Shown one piece after another: positions 1 to 7,734 of a stretch of DNA of 26,512 bases (its first letter is position 1; every line of letters starts with the position of its first letter). Source of the stretch: DATGKR01 sp035294565 (GTDB lineage: Bacteria; Actinomycetota; Acidimicrobiia; Acidimicrobiales; Palsa-688); contig DATGKR010000178.1 in NCBI GenBank assembly GCA_035294565.1, positions 1 to 26,512 on the forward strand, given 5' to 3'. The translations under genes were made by a program, and so were the position numbers. The notes below the pieces were generated by a model that did not search any database, was not told the origin of the DNA, and saw only the letters and a program-made list of their open reading frames with translations.

Positions 1-1
1 C

Positions 2-685
2 GCGTGGGGCCTGTCGCTGGTCATCTTCCTGGCGGAGAACGACATCGGCTCGTCGTTCCTGTTCTTCGCCCTGTTCGTCGGCATGCTGTGGGTGTCCACC
101 GGCCGCTGGCTGTACCTGGGATTCGGCGGGGGCCTCTTCGCAGGAGGCGCCTACCTGGTGCTCAAGGTGTTCCACCACGCCCAGAGCCGGGTGCAGGCGT
201 GGCTCGACCCCTGGGCGCACGCCAACACCAGCGGCTACCAGCTGATCCAGGGGTGGTTCGCCATCGCCGCCGGAGGCCTGTTCGGAGAAGGGCCCGGCCA
301 GTCGAGCGCCGGGTCGATTCCGGAGGCTTCCACCGACATGATCTTCGCGGTCATCGCCGACGAGCTGGGCCTGGTCGGCGCCACGGCCCTGCTGATCGGT
401 TATCTCCTCATCGTCGGCACGGGGCTGCGGGTGGCCGTCCGCTGCGAGCGGACCTTCGAGAAGCTCCTCGCCGCCGGGCTGTCGCTGATCCTCGGCGTGC
501 AGACATTCGTGATCGTCGCCGGCGTGACCAGGTTGATCCCCCTTACGGGTATAACCCTGCCGTTCGTGTCCTACGGCGGATCGTCCCTCATCGCCAACTA
601 CATCCTGCTGGCGCTGCTCGTGCGTCTTTCTCATGACACAGAACCTCAGGCTCTCTACGACATGCAACCTCAGGTGACCGCGTGA
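2..685 (+). CDS. rodA: RodA/FtsW-type peptidoglycan glycosyltransferase, C-terminal part
   Basis: SEDS-family integral membrane protein that polymerises lipid II into glycan strands, working with the class B penicillin-binding protein encoded next. The reading frame is open from the first bases of the window, so the N-terminus lies upstream; about 227 residues are visible. Hydrophobic helices alternate with the family signatures: an early D-I-G-S-S segment, the large extracellular loop ending in PEASTDMIFAVIADELG, and the near-terminal LPFVSYGGSS. The stop TGA (683-685) overlaps the GTG start of pbpA by 4 bp, indicating translational coupling. Position directly before pbpA and pknB matches Rv0017c of M. 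tuberculosis. FtsW and RodA cannot be separated on this fragment alone; context favours RodA. Confidence 0.92.
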   Translation, partial: AWGLSLVIFLAENDIGSSFLFFALFVGMLWVSTGRWLYLGFGGGLFAGGAYLVLKVFHHAQSRVQAWLDPWAHANTSGYQLIQGWFAIAAGGLFGEGPGQSSAGSIPEASTDMIFAVIADELGLVGATALLIGYLLIVGTGLRVAVRCERTFEKLLAAGLSLILGVQTFVIVAGVTRLIPLTGITLPFVSYGGSSLIANYILLALLVRLSHDTEPQALYDMQPQVTA

Positions 686-2187
686 ACCGCCACATCCGGC
701 TCCTCGGCGCGGGGATCATGGTGCTCTTCGTCGCCCTGTTCGCCCAGCTCAACTACGTGCAGATCGTCCACGCCAAGGCGTTGGACACCAACCCGCTCAA
801 CGGCCGGGCCGTGGTGCAGGAGTACACCGCCCCCCGGGGAAGCATCATCTCCGCCGACGGGGTGACCCTGGCCACCTCGGTGCCCACCAACGACTCGCTC
901 AAGTACCTGCGCGAGTACCCCCAGGGTCCGCTCTTCGCAGAGGTCACCGGCTACTACTCCTTCGACTACGGCTCTGACGGCGCCGAGCGCTACTACGACA
1001 AGGTGCTCACCGGCAAGGCCAGCCCGTTCAAGCTCCCGACCAGCATCTCGGGCCTGCGCCGGCTGCTCACCAACAACAACCACACCGAGAACATCACCCT
1101 CACCGTCCTCGACAGCCTGCAGAAAGCCGCCCAGGCGGGGCTCGCCGGCAGGCTCGGCTCGGTCGTCGCCCTCGACCCCAAGACCGGGGCGGTCCTGGCC
1201 ATGTACTCCAACCCCACCTACAACCCCAACCAGCTGGCCAGCCACAACCTTCAGGCCGTGCAGGCCGCTTACAAGGCGATCACCTCCGTGCCCGGCGGCC
1301 CGCTCGACGCCCCGGCGTACCGCCAGACGTGGTTCCCCGGGTCGTCGTTCAAGGTGGTCACCGCGTCGGCGATCTACGACCACGACCCGTCGCTCGCCAC
1401 TCAGACCTTCCCGCACCTCGCCGCGCTGACCCTGCCGCAGAGCAACAAGCAGCTGCACAACTTCGCCGGTGAGGTGTGCGGAGGGCAGCTGCTCGCCCTG
1501 TTCACCGTGTCCTGCGACACCGGCTTCGGCCAGATCGGCCTCGACCTCGGTGCCAACAACCTCTACGACGAGGCCCACGCCTTCGGCTTCGACCAGGTCC
1601 CGCCGATCGACCTGCCCTTCGCCGTCAAGTCGAACTTCCCGCCCGTCTCGGCCTTCCAGGGGGCGCTGCCGTTCCTCGCCTACTCTGCGATCGGCCAGGA
1701 GAACGTGCAAGCGTCGCCCCTCGAAATGGCCCTCGTCGTGTCGGCGATCGCCAACGGCGGCACGATCATGACCCCCCACATCCTCGAGCAGGTCACCAAC
1801 TCCCAGGCGCAGGTGGTGTCCACCTACAAGCCGACGCCGTGGCTGCACGCCACCACCCCCCAGACCGCCGCCCAGGTCACCAAGCTGATGCTCTCGGTGG
1901 TCGACTCCCCCGACGGCACCGGCGTCGCGGCCCGGATACCCGGCGTGGAGGTCGCCGGCAAGACCGGCACCGCGCAGACCGGCACCCACCACACCGACGA
2001 CTGGTTCGTGGCTTTCGCCCCGGCGAACAACCCGCAGATCGCCGTTTCGGTCGTGCTCCCCGACCAGGGTTATTCCACCGAGTACCAGGGCGGCACGCTC
2101 GCCGCGCCGATAGCCAAGTCGATGATCGAGACCTACCTGTCCACCGTCCACCCGACCGCCGGCGCGGGCACCCCACCCGTAGGCTGA
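682..2187 (+). CDS. pbpA: Class B penicillin-binding protein PbpA (transpeptidase)
   Basis: D,D-transpeptidase that cross-links peptidoglycan, anchored in the membrane with its catalytic domain outside. Length is 501 aa. One N-terminal membrane helix lies at about residues 5-27, followed by a dimerisation region and the transpeptidase domain. Active-site motifs: SxxK as S221-S-F-K224 inside PGSSFK, and KTG as K427-T-G429 followed by TAQTG. The second motif, normally SxN, reads S277-C-D279, so Asp replaces Asn. The start is the GTG at 682, chosen because it overlaps the rodA stop in a GTGA arrangement. pknB follows after 11 bp, so the three genes probably form one transcript. The order rodA-pbpA-kinase is the conserved actinobacterial one. 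Confidence 0.94.
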   Translation: MNRHIRLLGAGIMVLFVALFAQLNYVQIVHAKALDTNPLNGRAVVQEYTAPRGSIISADGVTLATSVPTNDSLKYLREYPQGPLFAEVTGYYSFDYGSDGAERYYDKVLTGKASPFKLPTSISGLRRLLTNNNHTENITLTVLDSLQKAAQAGLAGRLGSVVALDPKTGAVLAMYSNPTYNPNQLASHNLQAVQAAYKAITSVPGGPLDAPAYRQTWFPGSSFKVVTASAIYDHDPSLATQTFPHLAALTLPQSNKQLHNFAGEVCGGQLLALFTVSCDTGFGQIGLDLGANNLYDEAHAFGFDQVPPIDLPFAVKSNFPPVSAFQGALPFLAYSAIGQENVQASPLEMALVVSAIANGGTIMTPHILEQVTNSQAQVVSTYKPTPWLHATTPQTAAQVTKLMLSVVDSPDGTGVAARIPGVEVAGKTGTAQTGTHHTDDWFVAFAPANNPQIAVSVVLPDQGYSTEYQGGTLAAPIAKSMIETYLSTVHPTAGAGTPPVG

Positions 2188-2198
2188 GGGCCGCTCCC

Positions 2199-4118
2199 AT
2201 GGCGAACGTCTACAGCGACCGCTACGAGATCGTGCGCCACATCGCGCGCGGCGGCATGGCGCAGGTCTACCTGGCTCGGGACCTCCTGCTCGACCGGCCC
2301 GTGGCGCTCAAGGTTCTCTTCCCGGAGCTGTCGGTGGACCAGAGCTTCGTGGAGCGTTTTCGCCGGGAGGCGAAGGCGGCGGCCAACCTTTCGCACCCCA
2401 ACATCGTGTCGGTCTACGACTGGGGTCAGGGCGACTCCACCTACTACATCGTCATGGAGTACGTCGACGGTCCCACCCTCTCCCAGCTGCTGCGCAGCGG
2501 CCCGCTCGAACCCGAGCGGGCGGCGGCGATCGCCGCCGACGTGGCCGCAGCCCTCGAGTTCGCCCACCGGCGCGGGGTGATCCACCGCGACGTGAAGCCG
2601 GGCAACGTGCTGATCGACGAGCGGGGCAACGTCAAGGTGGCGGACTTCGGCATCGCCCGCGCCGCCGGCACCTCGGACAACCTCACCCAGACCGGTTCTG
2701 TCATGGGAACCGCCACCTATTTCTCCCCGGAGCAGGCCCAGGGCTACGCGGTGGATCCCCGCAGCGACGTCTACTCGCTGGGGGTGGTCCTCTACGAGAT
2801 GGTCACCGGCCAGCCCCCTTTCAGCGGGGACAACCCGGTGTCGATCGCCTACAAGCACGTCAAAGAGGCGCCGGTGCGGCCGTCGCTGGTCAACCCTGCG
2901 GTGCCCGCCGCGCTCGACGCGGTGATCATGAAGGCGCTCGCCAAGGACCCCGCCGAGCGCTACCAGAGCGCCGAGGCTCTGCGCTCGGACCTGGGCCGCT
3001 TCACCACCGGGGCGCCGGTGACGGCGGTGCTCACCCCGGTTGCGGGCGCCACCTCGGTGATGGCCCCCGTAGGCCCACCGACCGCTGTCATCGGCAGGAC
3101 CGCCGTCCCGCCGCCCGAGGACCGATCCCGGGCCGGCCTCTACGCCCTGCTCGCCCTCATCCTGCTCCTCCTCCTCGGCCTGGGCGGCTACTTCGGCGGC
3201 CGCCAGTTCGGCCTGTTCGGCTCGTCGGCGAAGATGCTCGCGATACCCGGCGACATCGTCCACAAGCCGGTCTCCCAGGCGGAGAGCGAGTTGGCCAACG
3301 ACGGCTTCACCGACGTCAAGACCCAGCAGCAGCAGAGCTCCACCGTGAAAGCCGGCTACGTCATCACCAGCCAGCCGGCGCCGGGCACCACCATCCGCAG
3401 CGACTCGCCGCTGACCCTCGTGGTCAGCGCCGGGCCGAGGATGGTTGCGGTGCCCAACGTCGTCGGGATGCCCAAGGACCAGGCGAACCAGGCGTTGCAA
3501 GCGGCGGGGTTCGTCCCGACCGACACGACCGCCACGTCGAACACCGTCAACGCCGGCGACGTGATCTCCACCAACCCGGCGGCGGGCGTCCCCACCGCCC
3601 AGGGCGCCCACGTGCAGGTGGTCGTATCCTCCGGCAAGCAGGCCGTGACCATCCCCTCCCTCGTCGGAGAGGACGCCGTTTCGGCGGCGAACAAGCTCGG
3701 GGCGTTGGGGTTGAACGTGCAGCAGGCCAACGAGGCGTCCACGTCGGTCCAGTCGGGCTACGTGACCCGCACCGACCCGCCGGCGGGCACCCAGGTTCCG
3801 GTCGGTTCGACGGTCACCCTCTACGTTTCCACCGGGCCGCCGCCGACGACGACGACGGCGATGACCACGGTGCCCAACGTTGTCGGCGACACGCAGAGCC
3901 AGGCCCAGTCGGCGCTTCAGGCCGCGGGGCTGCAGGGAAGCTTCAGCCAGGTGCCCGTCAGCGACCCCACCCAGGATGGCATCGTCCAGTCGCAGAACCC
4001 CCAGGCCGGCGCGTCGGTTCCGCAAGGGTCGACGGTGCAGGTCCAGGTGGGCTCCTACCAGCCGCTTTCGACGACGACCACGACCACCGCCCCGGGCCCA
4101 GGTTCGGGCAAGCCCTAG
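2199..4118 (+). CDS. pknB: PASTA-domain serine/threonine protein kinase PknB
   Basis: Transmembrane kinase that senses muropeptide or lipid II outside and phosphorylates cell-wall and division proteins inside. Length is 639 aa. The kinase domain (about 9-275) has the glycine-rich loop ARGGMAQVY, catalytic K38 in VALK, H129-R-D131 with K133, and D149-F-G151. The activation loop contains TQTGSVMGTATYFSPEQ, matching the double-Thr autophosphorylation site of PknB. A juxtamembrane linker leads to one membrane helix (about 311-333). Four PASTA repeats follow (about 345-620), each with a P-x-x-V/I-G-type start and a D-P/N-P-x-A-G motif, then a Thr-rich tail. The start ATG lies 11 bp after pbpA, with no clear Shine-Dalgarno. 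Only one kinase is present here; M. tuberculosis has pknA as well. Confidence 0.96.
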   Translation: MANVYSDRYEIVRHIARGGMAQVYLARDLLLDRPVALKVLFPELSVDQSFVERFRREAKAAANLSHPNIVSVYDWGQGDSTYYIVMEYVDGPTLSQLLRSGPLEPERAAAIAADVAAALEFAHRRGVIHRDVKPGNVLIDERGNVKVADFGIARAAGTSDNLTQTGSVMGTATYFSPEQAQGYAVDPRSDVYSLGVVLYEMVTGQPPFSGDNPVSIAYKHVKEAPVRPSLVNPAVPAALDAVIMKALAKDPAERYQSAEALRSDLGRFTTGAPVTAVLTPVAGATSVMAPVGPPTAVIGRTAVPPPEDRSRAGLYALLALILLLLLGLGGYFGGRQFGLFGSSAKMLAIPGDIVHKPVSQAESELANDGFTDVKTQQQQSSTVKAGYVITSQPAPGTTIRSDSPLTLVVSAGPRMVAVPNVVGMPKDQANQALQAAGFVPTDTTATSNTVNAGDVISTNPAAGVPTAQGAHVQVVVSSGKQAVTIPSLVGEDAVSAANKLGALGLNVQQANEASTSVQSGYVTRTDPPAGTQVPVGSTVTLYVSTGPPPTTTTAMTTVPNVVGDTQSQAQSALQAAGLQGSFSQVPVSDPTQDGIVQSQNPQAGASVPQGSTVQVQVGSYQPLSTTTTTTAPGPGSGKP

Positions 4119-4137
4119 CTGGTTCGCGCCTCGACGA

Positions 4138-4764
4138 TCAGCCGGCGGGGGACGACTCCTCGGAGCGGCGGCGCCGCTCGCAGGCGGCGAGCCAGTTGGC
4201 GACGAGCTGGCGGCCGGACTCGGTGAGGATCGACTCTGGGTGGAACTGCACGCCCTCGACCGGAAGCTCCCGGTGGCGCAGCCCCATCACCGTCGCGCCC
4301 CCCTCCTCCAGCCCTTCCTGCGTGCGGGCGGACACCTCGAGCTCGGGGGGCACGCTCGAGGGGTCGACGACCAGCGAGTGGTAGCGGGTGGCGACGAGCG
4401 GGTTGGCGAGCCCGGCGAAAACCCCCCGCCCGTCGTGGTGGATCTCGGAGGTCTTGCCGTGCATCACCGTGTGCCGGACGACGCTCGCCCCGTACACGGC
4501 GCCGATGCACTGGTGGCCCAGGCACACCCCTAGGACCGGCACTTCGGCGGCGAGCGCCTCGATCAGCGCGCAACTCGCCCCCGCCTCCTCGGGACGGCCC
4601 GGTCCGGGCGAGACGAGCAGGCCGTCGGGCTCGAGGCTGCGCGCCCCGTCGACGTCGATCCGGTCGTTGCGCCGCACCACGGGCTCGGCGCCGAGCTCGC
4701 CGAGGTACTGGACGAGGTTGTAGACGAACGAGTCGTAGTTGTCCACGACCAAGATGCGCGCCAC
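4138..4764 (-). CDS. trpG: Glutamine amidotransferase subunit of anthranilate/aminodeoxychorismate synthase (TrpG/PabA)
   Basis: Class I glutamine amidotransferase that releases ammonia from glutamine for a TrpE- or PabB-type partner making anthranilate (tryptophan) or aminodeoxychorismate (folate). Length is 208 aa, usual for the family. It starts with the typical VVDNYDSFVYN. The nucleophile is C81 in GVCLGHQ, and the triad is completed by H175 and E177 in FHPES. The start is GTG at 4764, which lies 7 nt after a TATCCT box, suggesting a leaderless mRNA. The gene converges on pknB (19 bp between stops) and diverges from crgA. It keeps the place of Rv0013 in M. tuberculosis. No trpE/pabB partner is in the window, so tryptophan and folate roles cannot be separated; dual use is common. 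Confidence 0.92.
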   Translation of the reverse strand: MARILVVDNYDSFVYNLVQYLGELGAEPVVRRNDRIDVDGARSLEPDGLLVSPGPGRPEEAGASCALIEALAAEVPVLGVCLGHQCIGAVYGASVVRHTVMHGKTSEIHHDGRGVFAGLANPLVATRYHSLVVDPSSVPPELEVSARTQEGLEEGGATVMGLRHRELPVEGVQFHPESILTESGRQLVANWLAACERRRRSEESSPAG

Positions 4765-4771
4765 GCCGAGG

Positions 4772-4777
4772 AGGATA
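4772..4777 (-). promoter_or_regulatory. -10 box of trpG, leaderless type
   Basis: On the minus strand the hexamer reads TATCCT (TANNNT), with 7 nt between it and the GTG start at 4764. That spacing puts the transcription start at or next to the start codon. No Shine-Dalgarno sequence is present. The -35 region is not recognisable, as is common in Actinobacteria. Confidence 0.55.
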
Positions 4778-4853
4778 GGCGCCCAAGCCCTCGTCCCCGC
4801 CCCGGCCCACCCCCCTTCGCCGCCGCGTCTCCTCGCCCTCCCCTACCGGCCAC

Positions 4854-4859
4854 TAGAGT
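4854..4859 (+). promoter_or_regulatory. -10 box of crgA, leaderless type
   Basis: TAGAGT fits TANNNT and is followed by 8 nt and then the GTG of crgA at 4868. The identical hexamer occurs with a 7-nt spacer before the gene at 18291. There is no Shine-Dalgarno, so a leaderless mRNA is the simplest reading. It forms a divergent promoter pair with trpG within about 100 bp. Confidence 0.55.
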
Positions 4860-4867
4860 CTCCCTCC

Positions 4868-5179
4868 GTGGCGCGCAAGACCAAGGAGGCCCGCCCCGGC
4901 CGGGTCACCCCCAAGGGGGGCACGGCCAGGCGCAAGGTGGTGGCCTCCGCCGCGGCCGGGCCCGCGGAGAGCGGCCGCTACACGGCGCCGATACCCCGCG
5001 AGTTCCGGGTCAGCCCGTGGTGGGTGCCGGCGCTGATGCTGACGTTCTTCATCGGCGGGGTCCTGGTGATTCTGCTCAACTACCTGAACCTTCTGGGCGG
5101 CCCGGCCAACAACGTCTACCTCTTCGCCGGCCTCGGGCTGATCGTCGCCGGGTTCATCACCTCTACACGCTGGCACTAG
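4868..5179 (+). CDS. crgA: Septation protein CrgA
   Basis: Small membrane protein of the actinobacterial divisome that binds FtsZ, FtsQ, FtsI and CwsA and coordinates septum synthesis (known from Streptomyces and mycobacteria). Length is 103 aa. A basic N-terminal cytoplasmic tail with many Lys and Arg residues is followed by two membrane helices (about 51-73 and 83-100) joined by a short loop containing N-Y-L-N-L-L-G. The protein ends in ITSTRWH, close to the usual TRWR/TQWR end. The frame is open further upstream, but GTG 4868 gives the normal CrgA length and lies just after a TAGAGT box. Position next to trpG and pknB matches Rv0011c. Confidence 0.93.
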   Translation: MARKTKEARPGRVTPKGGTARRKVVASAAAGPAESGRYTAPIPREFRVSPWWVPALMLTFFIGGVLVILLNYLNLLGGPANNVYLFAGLGLIVAGFITSTRWH

Positions 5180-5230
5180 CCTGAACGGCAGGGGACGTCA
5201 GAGTTACAGCTTTGTCACTCCTCCCCAGCC

Positions 5231-5327
5231 TTGTCCACAGTTTGGGGAAAACGGTCGATCCGGCTCCGGGCGCGTTCGTCCACCGTTGATCCACAGGCCC
5301 GCAGCGGGGGGGACGGACTAGTCCACA
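5231..5327 (+). promoter_or_regulatory. Cluster of DnaA-box-like nonamers
   Basis: TTGTCCACA at 5231-5239 is an exact match to the actinobacterial DnaA box. TGATCCACA (5287-5295) and TAGTCCACA (5319-5327) each differ by one base from TTATCCACA or TTGTCCACA. TCGTCCACC (5276-5284) differs by two. All four have the same orientation within 97 bp, in the 423-bp gap between crgA and the thiolase gene. No strongly AT-rich unwinding stretch is visible. This could be an origin, an origin remnant, or a DnaA-binding regulatory cluster. Confidence 0.45.
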
Positions 5328-5409
5328 GGGCGGGAGCTCGGAAGAGCGGGCGGGGTCGCCGGCACCGGCGTTCCGAGTCGGGCATCCGAAGTCCCGCGGC
5401 GACGGACAT

Positions 5410-5600
5410 GTCGATTCGCGCTCCCGATGTGCGCGCGCACGAAAACGCGGGAGCGCGAACCGACGCGAAACACGTCGATTCGCGCTCCAAGGATTCAGGC
5501 CGAAAACTCGGGAGCGCGAACCGACGCGAAACAGGTCGATTCGCGCTCCCGATGTGCGCGGCGGCGGAAGATCGGGAGCGCGAACCTGCGCTCCCGATCG
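5410..5600. repeat. Three 61-64 bp direct repeats, each containing a hairpin
   Basis: Copies begin at 5410, 5474 and 5535, each starting GTCGATTCGCGCTCC. In every copy the arm TTCGCGCTCCCG is answered 20-30 nt later by CGGGAGCGCGAA. The stems are 12 bp in copy 1, 10 bp in copy 2 and 14 bp in copy 3. Copies 1 and 2 end with ACCGACGCGAAACA. A further half-arm, GCGCTCCCGAT, follows at 5589-5599. The array fills the space between convergent crgA and the thiolase gene, so it could end transcription in both directions. It also lies directly after the DnaA-box cluster, and an iteron-like or REP-like role is possible. Confidence 0.85.
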
Positions 5601-5602
5601 GC

Positions 5603-6796
5603 TCAGCCGAGGCGCTCGATGATCGTCGCGTTGGCCATGCCGCCGCCCTCGCACATCGTCTGCAGCCCCCAGCGTCCGCCGGTGCGCTCCAGCTCGTTGA
5701 GGAGGGTGGCCATCAGCTTGGCGCCGGACGCGCCGAGGGGATGGCCGAGGGCGATGGCGCCCCCGTTGACGTTCACCTTGGACATGTCAGGGTGGTGCTC
5801 CGCCTCCCAGGCGAGCACGACGGGGGCGAACGCCTCGTTGATCTCCACCAGGTCCATGTCCTCGATGGACAGCTTGGCCCGCTCGAGCACCTTGGCCGTC
5901 GCCGGGATGGGGGCGGTGAGCATGATCTGGGGGTCGTCGGCGGCCAGGGCGAAGGAGACGAAGCGGGCGCGAGGCGTGAGGCCGAGCGCCGACGCCTTCT
6001 CCTCGCTCATGACCAGCACCGCCGAGGCGCCGTCGGTGATCTGGGAGCTGTTGCCGGCGGTGATCTTGCCGTCCGGCTTGAACGACGGCTTCAGCTTGCC
6101 GAGCGTCTCCACAGTGCTGTCGGGGCGGATGCCCTCATCGGCGGTGACCAGCTCGCCGGACTCGGTGACCTTGCCGGTCTCCTTGTCCTTGTGCTTGGCG
6201 GCGACGGGGACGATCTCCCGCTCGAAGCGGCCCTCGGCCGTCGCCCGGGCGGCACGCTGGTGGCTCTCGGCGCTGAAGCGGTCCAGGTCCTCCCGGGAGA
6301 AACCCCACCGGTCGGCGATCATCTCCGCCGAGATGCCCTGGGGCACCAGCCCGCCGACCGGCTCGTAGCGCAGGCCGACCGTGGGGCCGAAGGGCAGGCC
6401 GACGCCCTGGGCGATGCTGGCGCCCATGGGCACGAGGCTCATCACCTCGATGCCCGCGGCGATGGCGATGTCGTAGGCGCCGGCGATGACGCCCTGCGCG
6501 GCGAAGTGGATCGCCTGCTGGGACGACCCGCACTGGCGGTCTACTGACGTCCCGGGCACCGACTCTGGAAAACCGGCGGCCAGGACCGCGTTGCGGGCGA
6601 TGTTGACGCCCTGGGCGCCCACCTGCATGACGCAGCCCATGATCACGTCGTCTATCTGGGCGGGATCGAGGTCGTTGCGTTCTACGAGCGCCTTGAGGGT
6701 CTCGGCTGCCAGGTCGACGGGATGCCAGCCCGACAGCTTGCCGTGGCGCTTGCCGCCGGCGGTGCGGACGGCATCAACGATAACTGCGGTGGTCAT
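5603..6796 (-). CDS. Thiolase (acetyl-CoA C-acetyltransferase / 3-ketoacyl-CoA thiolase)
   Basis: Cytosolic enzyme that either cleaves 3-ketoacyl-CoA with CoA or condenses two acetyl-CoA molecules. Length is 397 aa, normal for the family. The nucleophile is C89 in DRQCGSSQQA. The C-terminal half has NEAFAP, H352 in GGAIALGHPLGASG, and C382 in CEGGGMANATIIERL. The CEGGG form of the last motif is common in actinobacterial FadA-type thiolases, which leans toward lipid breakdown; substrate cannot be fixed from sequence. The ATG start is preceded by AAGGAG seven nucleotides away. It is the last of three leftward genes (MscS, peroxiredoxin, thiolase) between crgA and rpmH, a place usually held by DNA replication genes. 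Confidence 0.94.
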   Translation of the reverse strand: MTTAVIVDAVRTAGGKRHGKLSGWHPVDLAAETLKALVERNDLDPAQIDDVIMGCVMQVGAQGVNIARNAVLAAGFPESVPGTSVDRQCGSSQQAIHFAAQGVIAGAYDIAIAAGIEVMSLVPMGASIAQGVGLPFGPTVGLRYEPVGGLVPQGISAEMIADRWGFSREDLDRFSAESHQRAARATAEGRFEREIVPVAAKHKDKETGKVTESGELVTADEGIRPDSTVETLGKLKPSFKPDGKITAGNSSQITDGASAVLVMSEEKASALGLTPRARFVSFALAADDPQIMLTAPIPATAKVLERAKLSIEDMDLVEINEAFAPVVLAWEAEHHPDMSKVNVNGGAIALGHPLGASGAKLMATLLNELERTGGRWGLQTMCEGGGMANATIIERLG

Positions 6797-6839
6797 TGAG
6801 GGCTCCTTGTGAGGGGATCGCTGCCCTCAAGCTACCGGC

Positions 6840-6884
6840 GGGACCGGCCGTGGCGACAATCCGGCGGCCGCCACGGCCTGTCCC
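6840..6884 (-). terminator. Strong hairpin after the peroxiredoxin gene
   Basis: GGCCGTGGCG (6846-6855) and CGCCACGGCC (6869-6878) form a perfect 10-bp stem with a 13-nt loop. GGGAC (6840-6844) and GTCCC (6880-6884) extend it after a one-base mismatch. It lies 13 nt beyond the peroxiredoxin stop. No U-tract follows, as is usual for actinobacterial terminators, so function is inferred from stem strength and position. Confidence 0.5.
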
Positions 6885-6896
6885 CTTTGTCCGGAT

Positions 6897-7532
6897 CTAC
6901 TTGTTCGGCTGAGGGGTGAGACGGAGGTAGGGGCGCAGCGTGGTGAAGCCCTTGGGGAAGCGTTCTTTGGCCTCGTCGTCGGGAATGGCGGGGGCGATGA
7001 TGACGTCCTCGCCCTCCTTCCAGTCCGCCGGGGTCGACACCGAGTAGTTGGCGGTGAGCTGCAGCGAGTCGAGCGCCCGCAGGATCTCGGCGAAATTCCG
7101 CCCGGTCGACTGGGGATAGGTGATCATCAGCTTGATCTTCTTGTCCGGGCCGATGATGAACACCGAGCGGACCGTCACCGTGTCGGCGGCGTTGGGGTGG
7201 ATCATGCCGTAGAGGTCGGCGACCTTGCGGTCCGGGTCGGCGATGATCGGGAAGTTGACGTTGGTCCCCTGCGTCTCGTTGATGTCGGGGATCCACCCCT
7301 TGTGCGACTCGAGCGGGTCGACGCTGATGGCGATGACCTTGGCGTTGCGCTTGTCGAACTCGCTCTTCAGCTTGGCCACCGCGCCCAGCTCGGTGGTGCA
7401 CACGGGCGTGAAGTCCTTGGGGTGGGAGAACAGGATGCCCCAGCTGTCTCCGAGCCACTCGTGAAACCTGATGGTCCCTTCTGTTGTCTCCGCGGTGAAG
7501 TCGGGGGCCTCGTCTCCGAGTTGCAGTGCCAT
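6897..7532 (-). CDS. 1-Cys peroxiredoxin (Prx6/AhpC-TSA family)
   Basis: Thiol peroxidase that reduces hydrogen peroxide, organic peroxides or peroxynitrite in the cytoplasm. Length is 211 aa. The peroxidatic cysteine is C45 in SHPKDFTPVCTTE, and the usual conserved Arg lies in VRSVFIIGPDKKI. No other cysteine occurs, so there is no resolving Cys and this is a 1-Cys type enzyme. The long C-terminal arm (about 165-211) is typical of the Prx6 branch. The start ATG has a good AGGAGG six nucleotides before it. A TAGCCT box at 7572-7577 on the minus strand is a possible -10. Thioredoxin and its reductase are encoded about 9 kb away, but whether they recycle this enzyme is unknown. Confidence 0.95.
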   Translation of the reverse strand: MALQLGDEAPDFTAETTEGTIRFHEWLGDSWGILFSHPKDFTPVCTTELGAVAKLKSEFDKRNAKVIAISVDPLESHKGWIPDINETQGTNVNFPIIADPDRKVADLYGMIHPNAADTVTVRSVFIIGPDKKIKLMITYPQSTGRNFAEILRALDSLQLTANYSVSTPADWKEGEDVIIAPAIPDDEAKERFPKGFTTLRPYLRLTPQPNK

Positions 7533-7734
7533 GCGGAACCTCCTCTGGTCATTTGTCTTCGTGCAGCCATCAGGCTACTCCGGCGGAGGGCGAAAGTCGA
7601 CCGGCTTTATCGGGTTTTGGGGTGGGCCGATGTGCGACGGCGCTACGCAGGGGTTCGTGACGATCGGCGCTGCGCCAGCAGAGTTTCGGGCCGCCGGGGA
7701 ACCCCCCTGCCGCCGGCGCCGGCCCAAGCGACCC

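Noticed and set aside
670..2151. Minus-strand 493-residue open frame across pbpA
   Set aside because: It is antisense to a gene with all transpeptidase motifs; composition is Gly/Arg/Val repeats typical of the opposite strand of GC-rich coding DNA.
1476..2198. Extension of the pknB frame upstream of ATG 2199
   Set aside because: It overlaps the C-terminal half of pbpA, is Arg-rich, and the kinase domain starts right after ATG 2199.
2133..4025. Minus-strand 630-residue open frame across pknB
   Set aside because: Antisense to a complete kinase with PASTA domains; no recognisable domain of its own.
5231..6547. Plus-strand 438-residue frame through the DnaA-box and hairpin region
   Set aside because: It crosses non-coding repeats and then runs antisense to the thiolase gene; no homology features.
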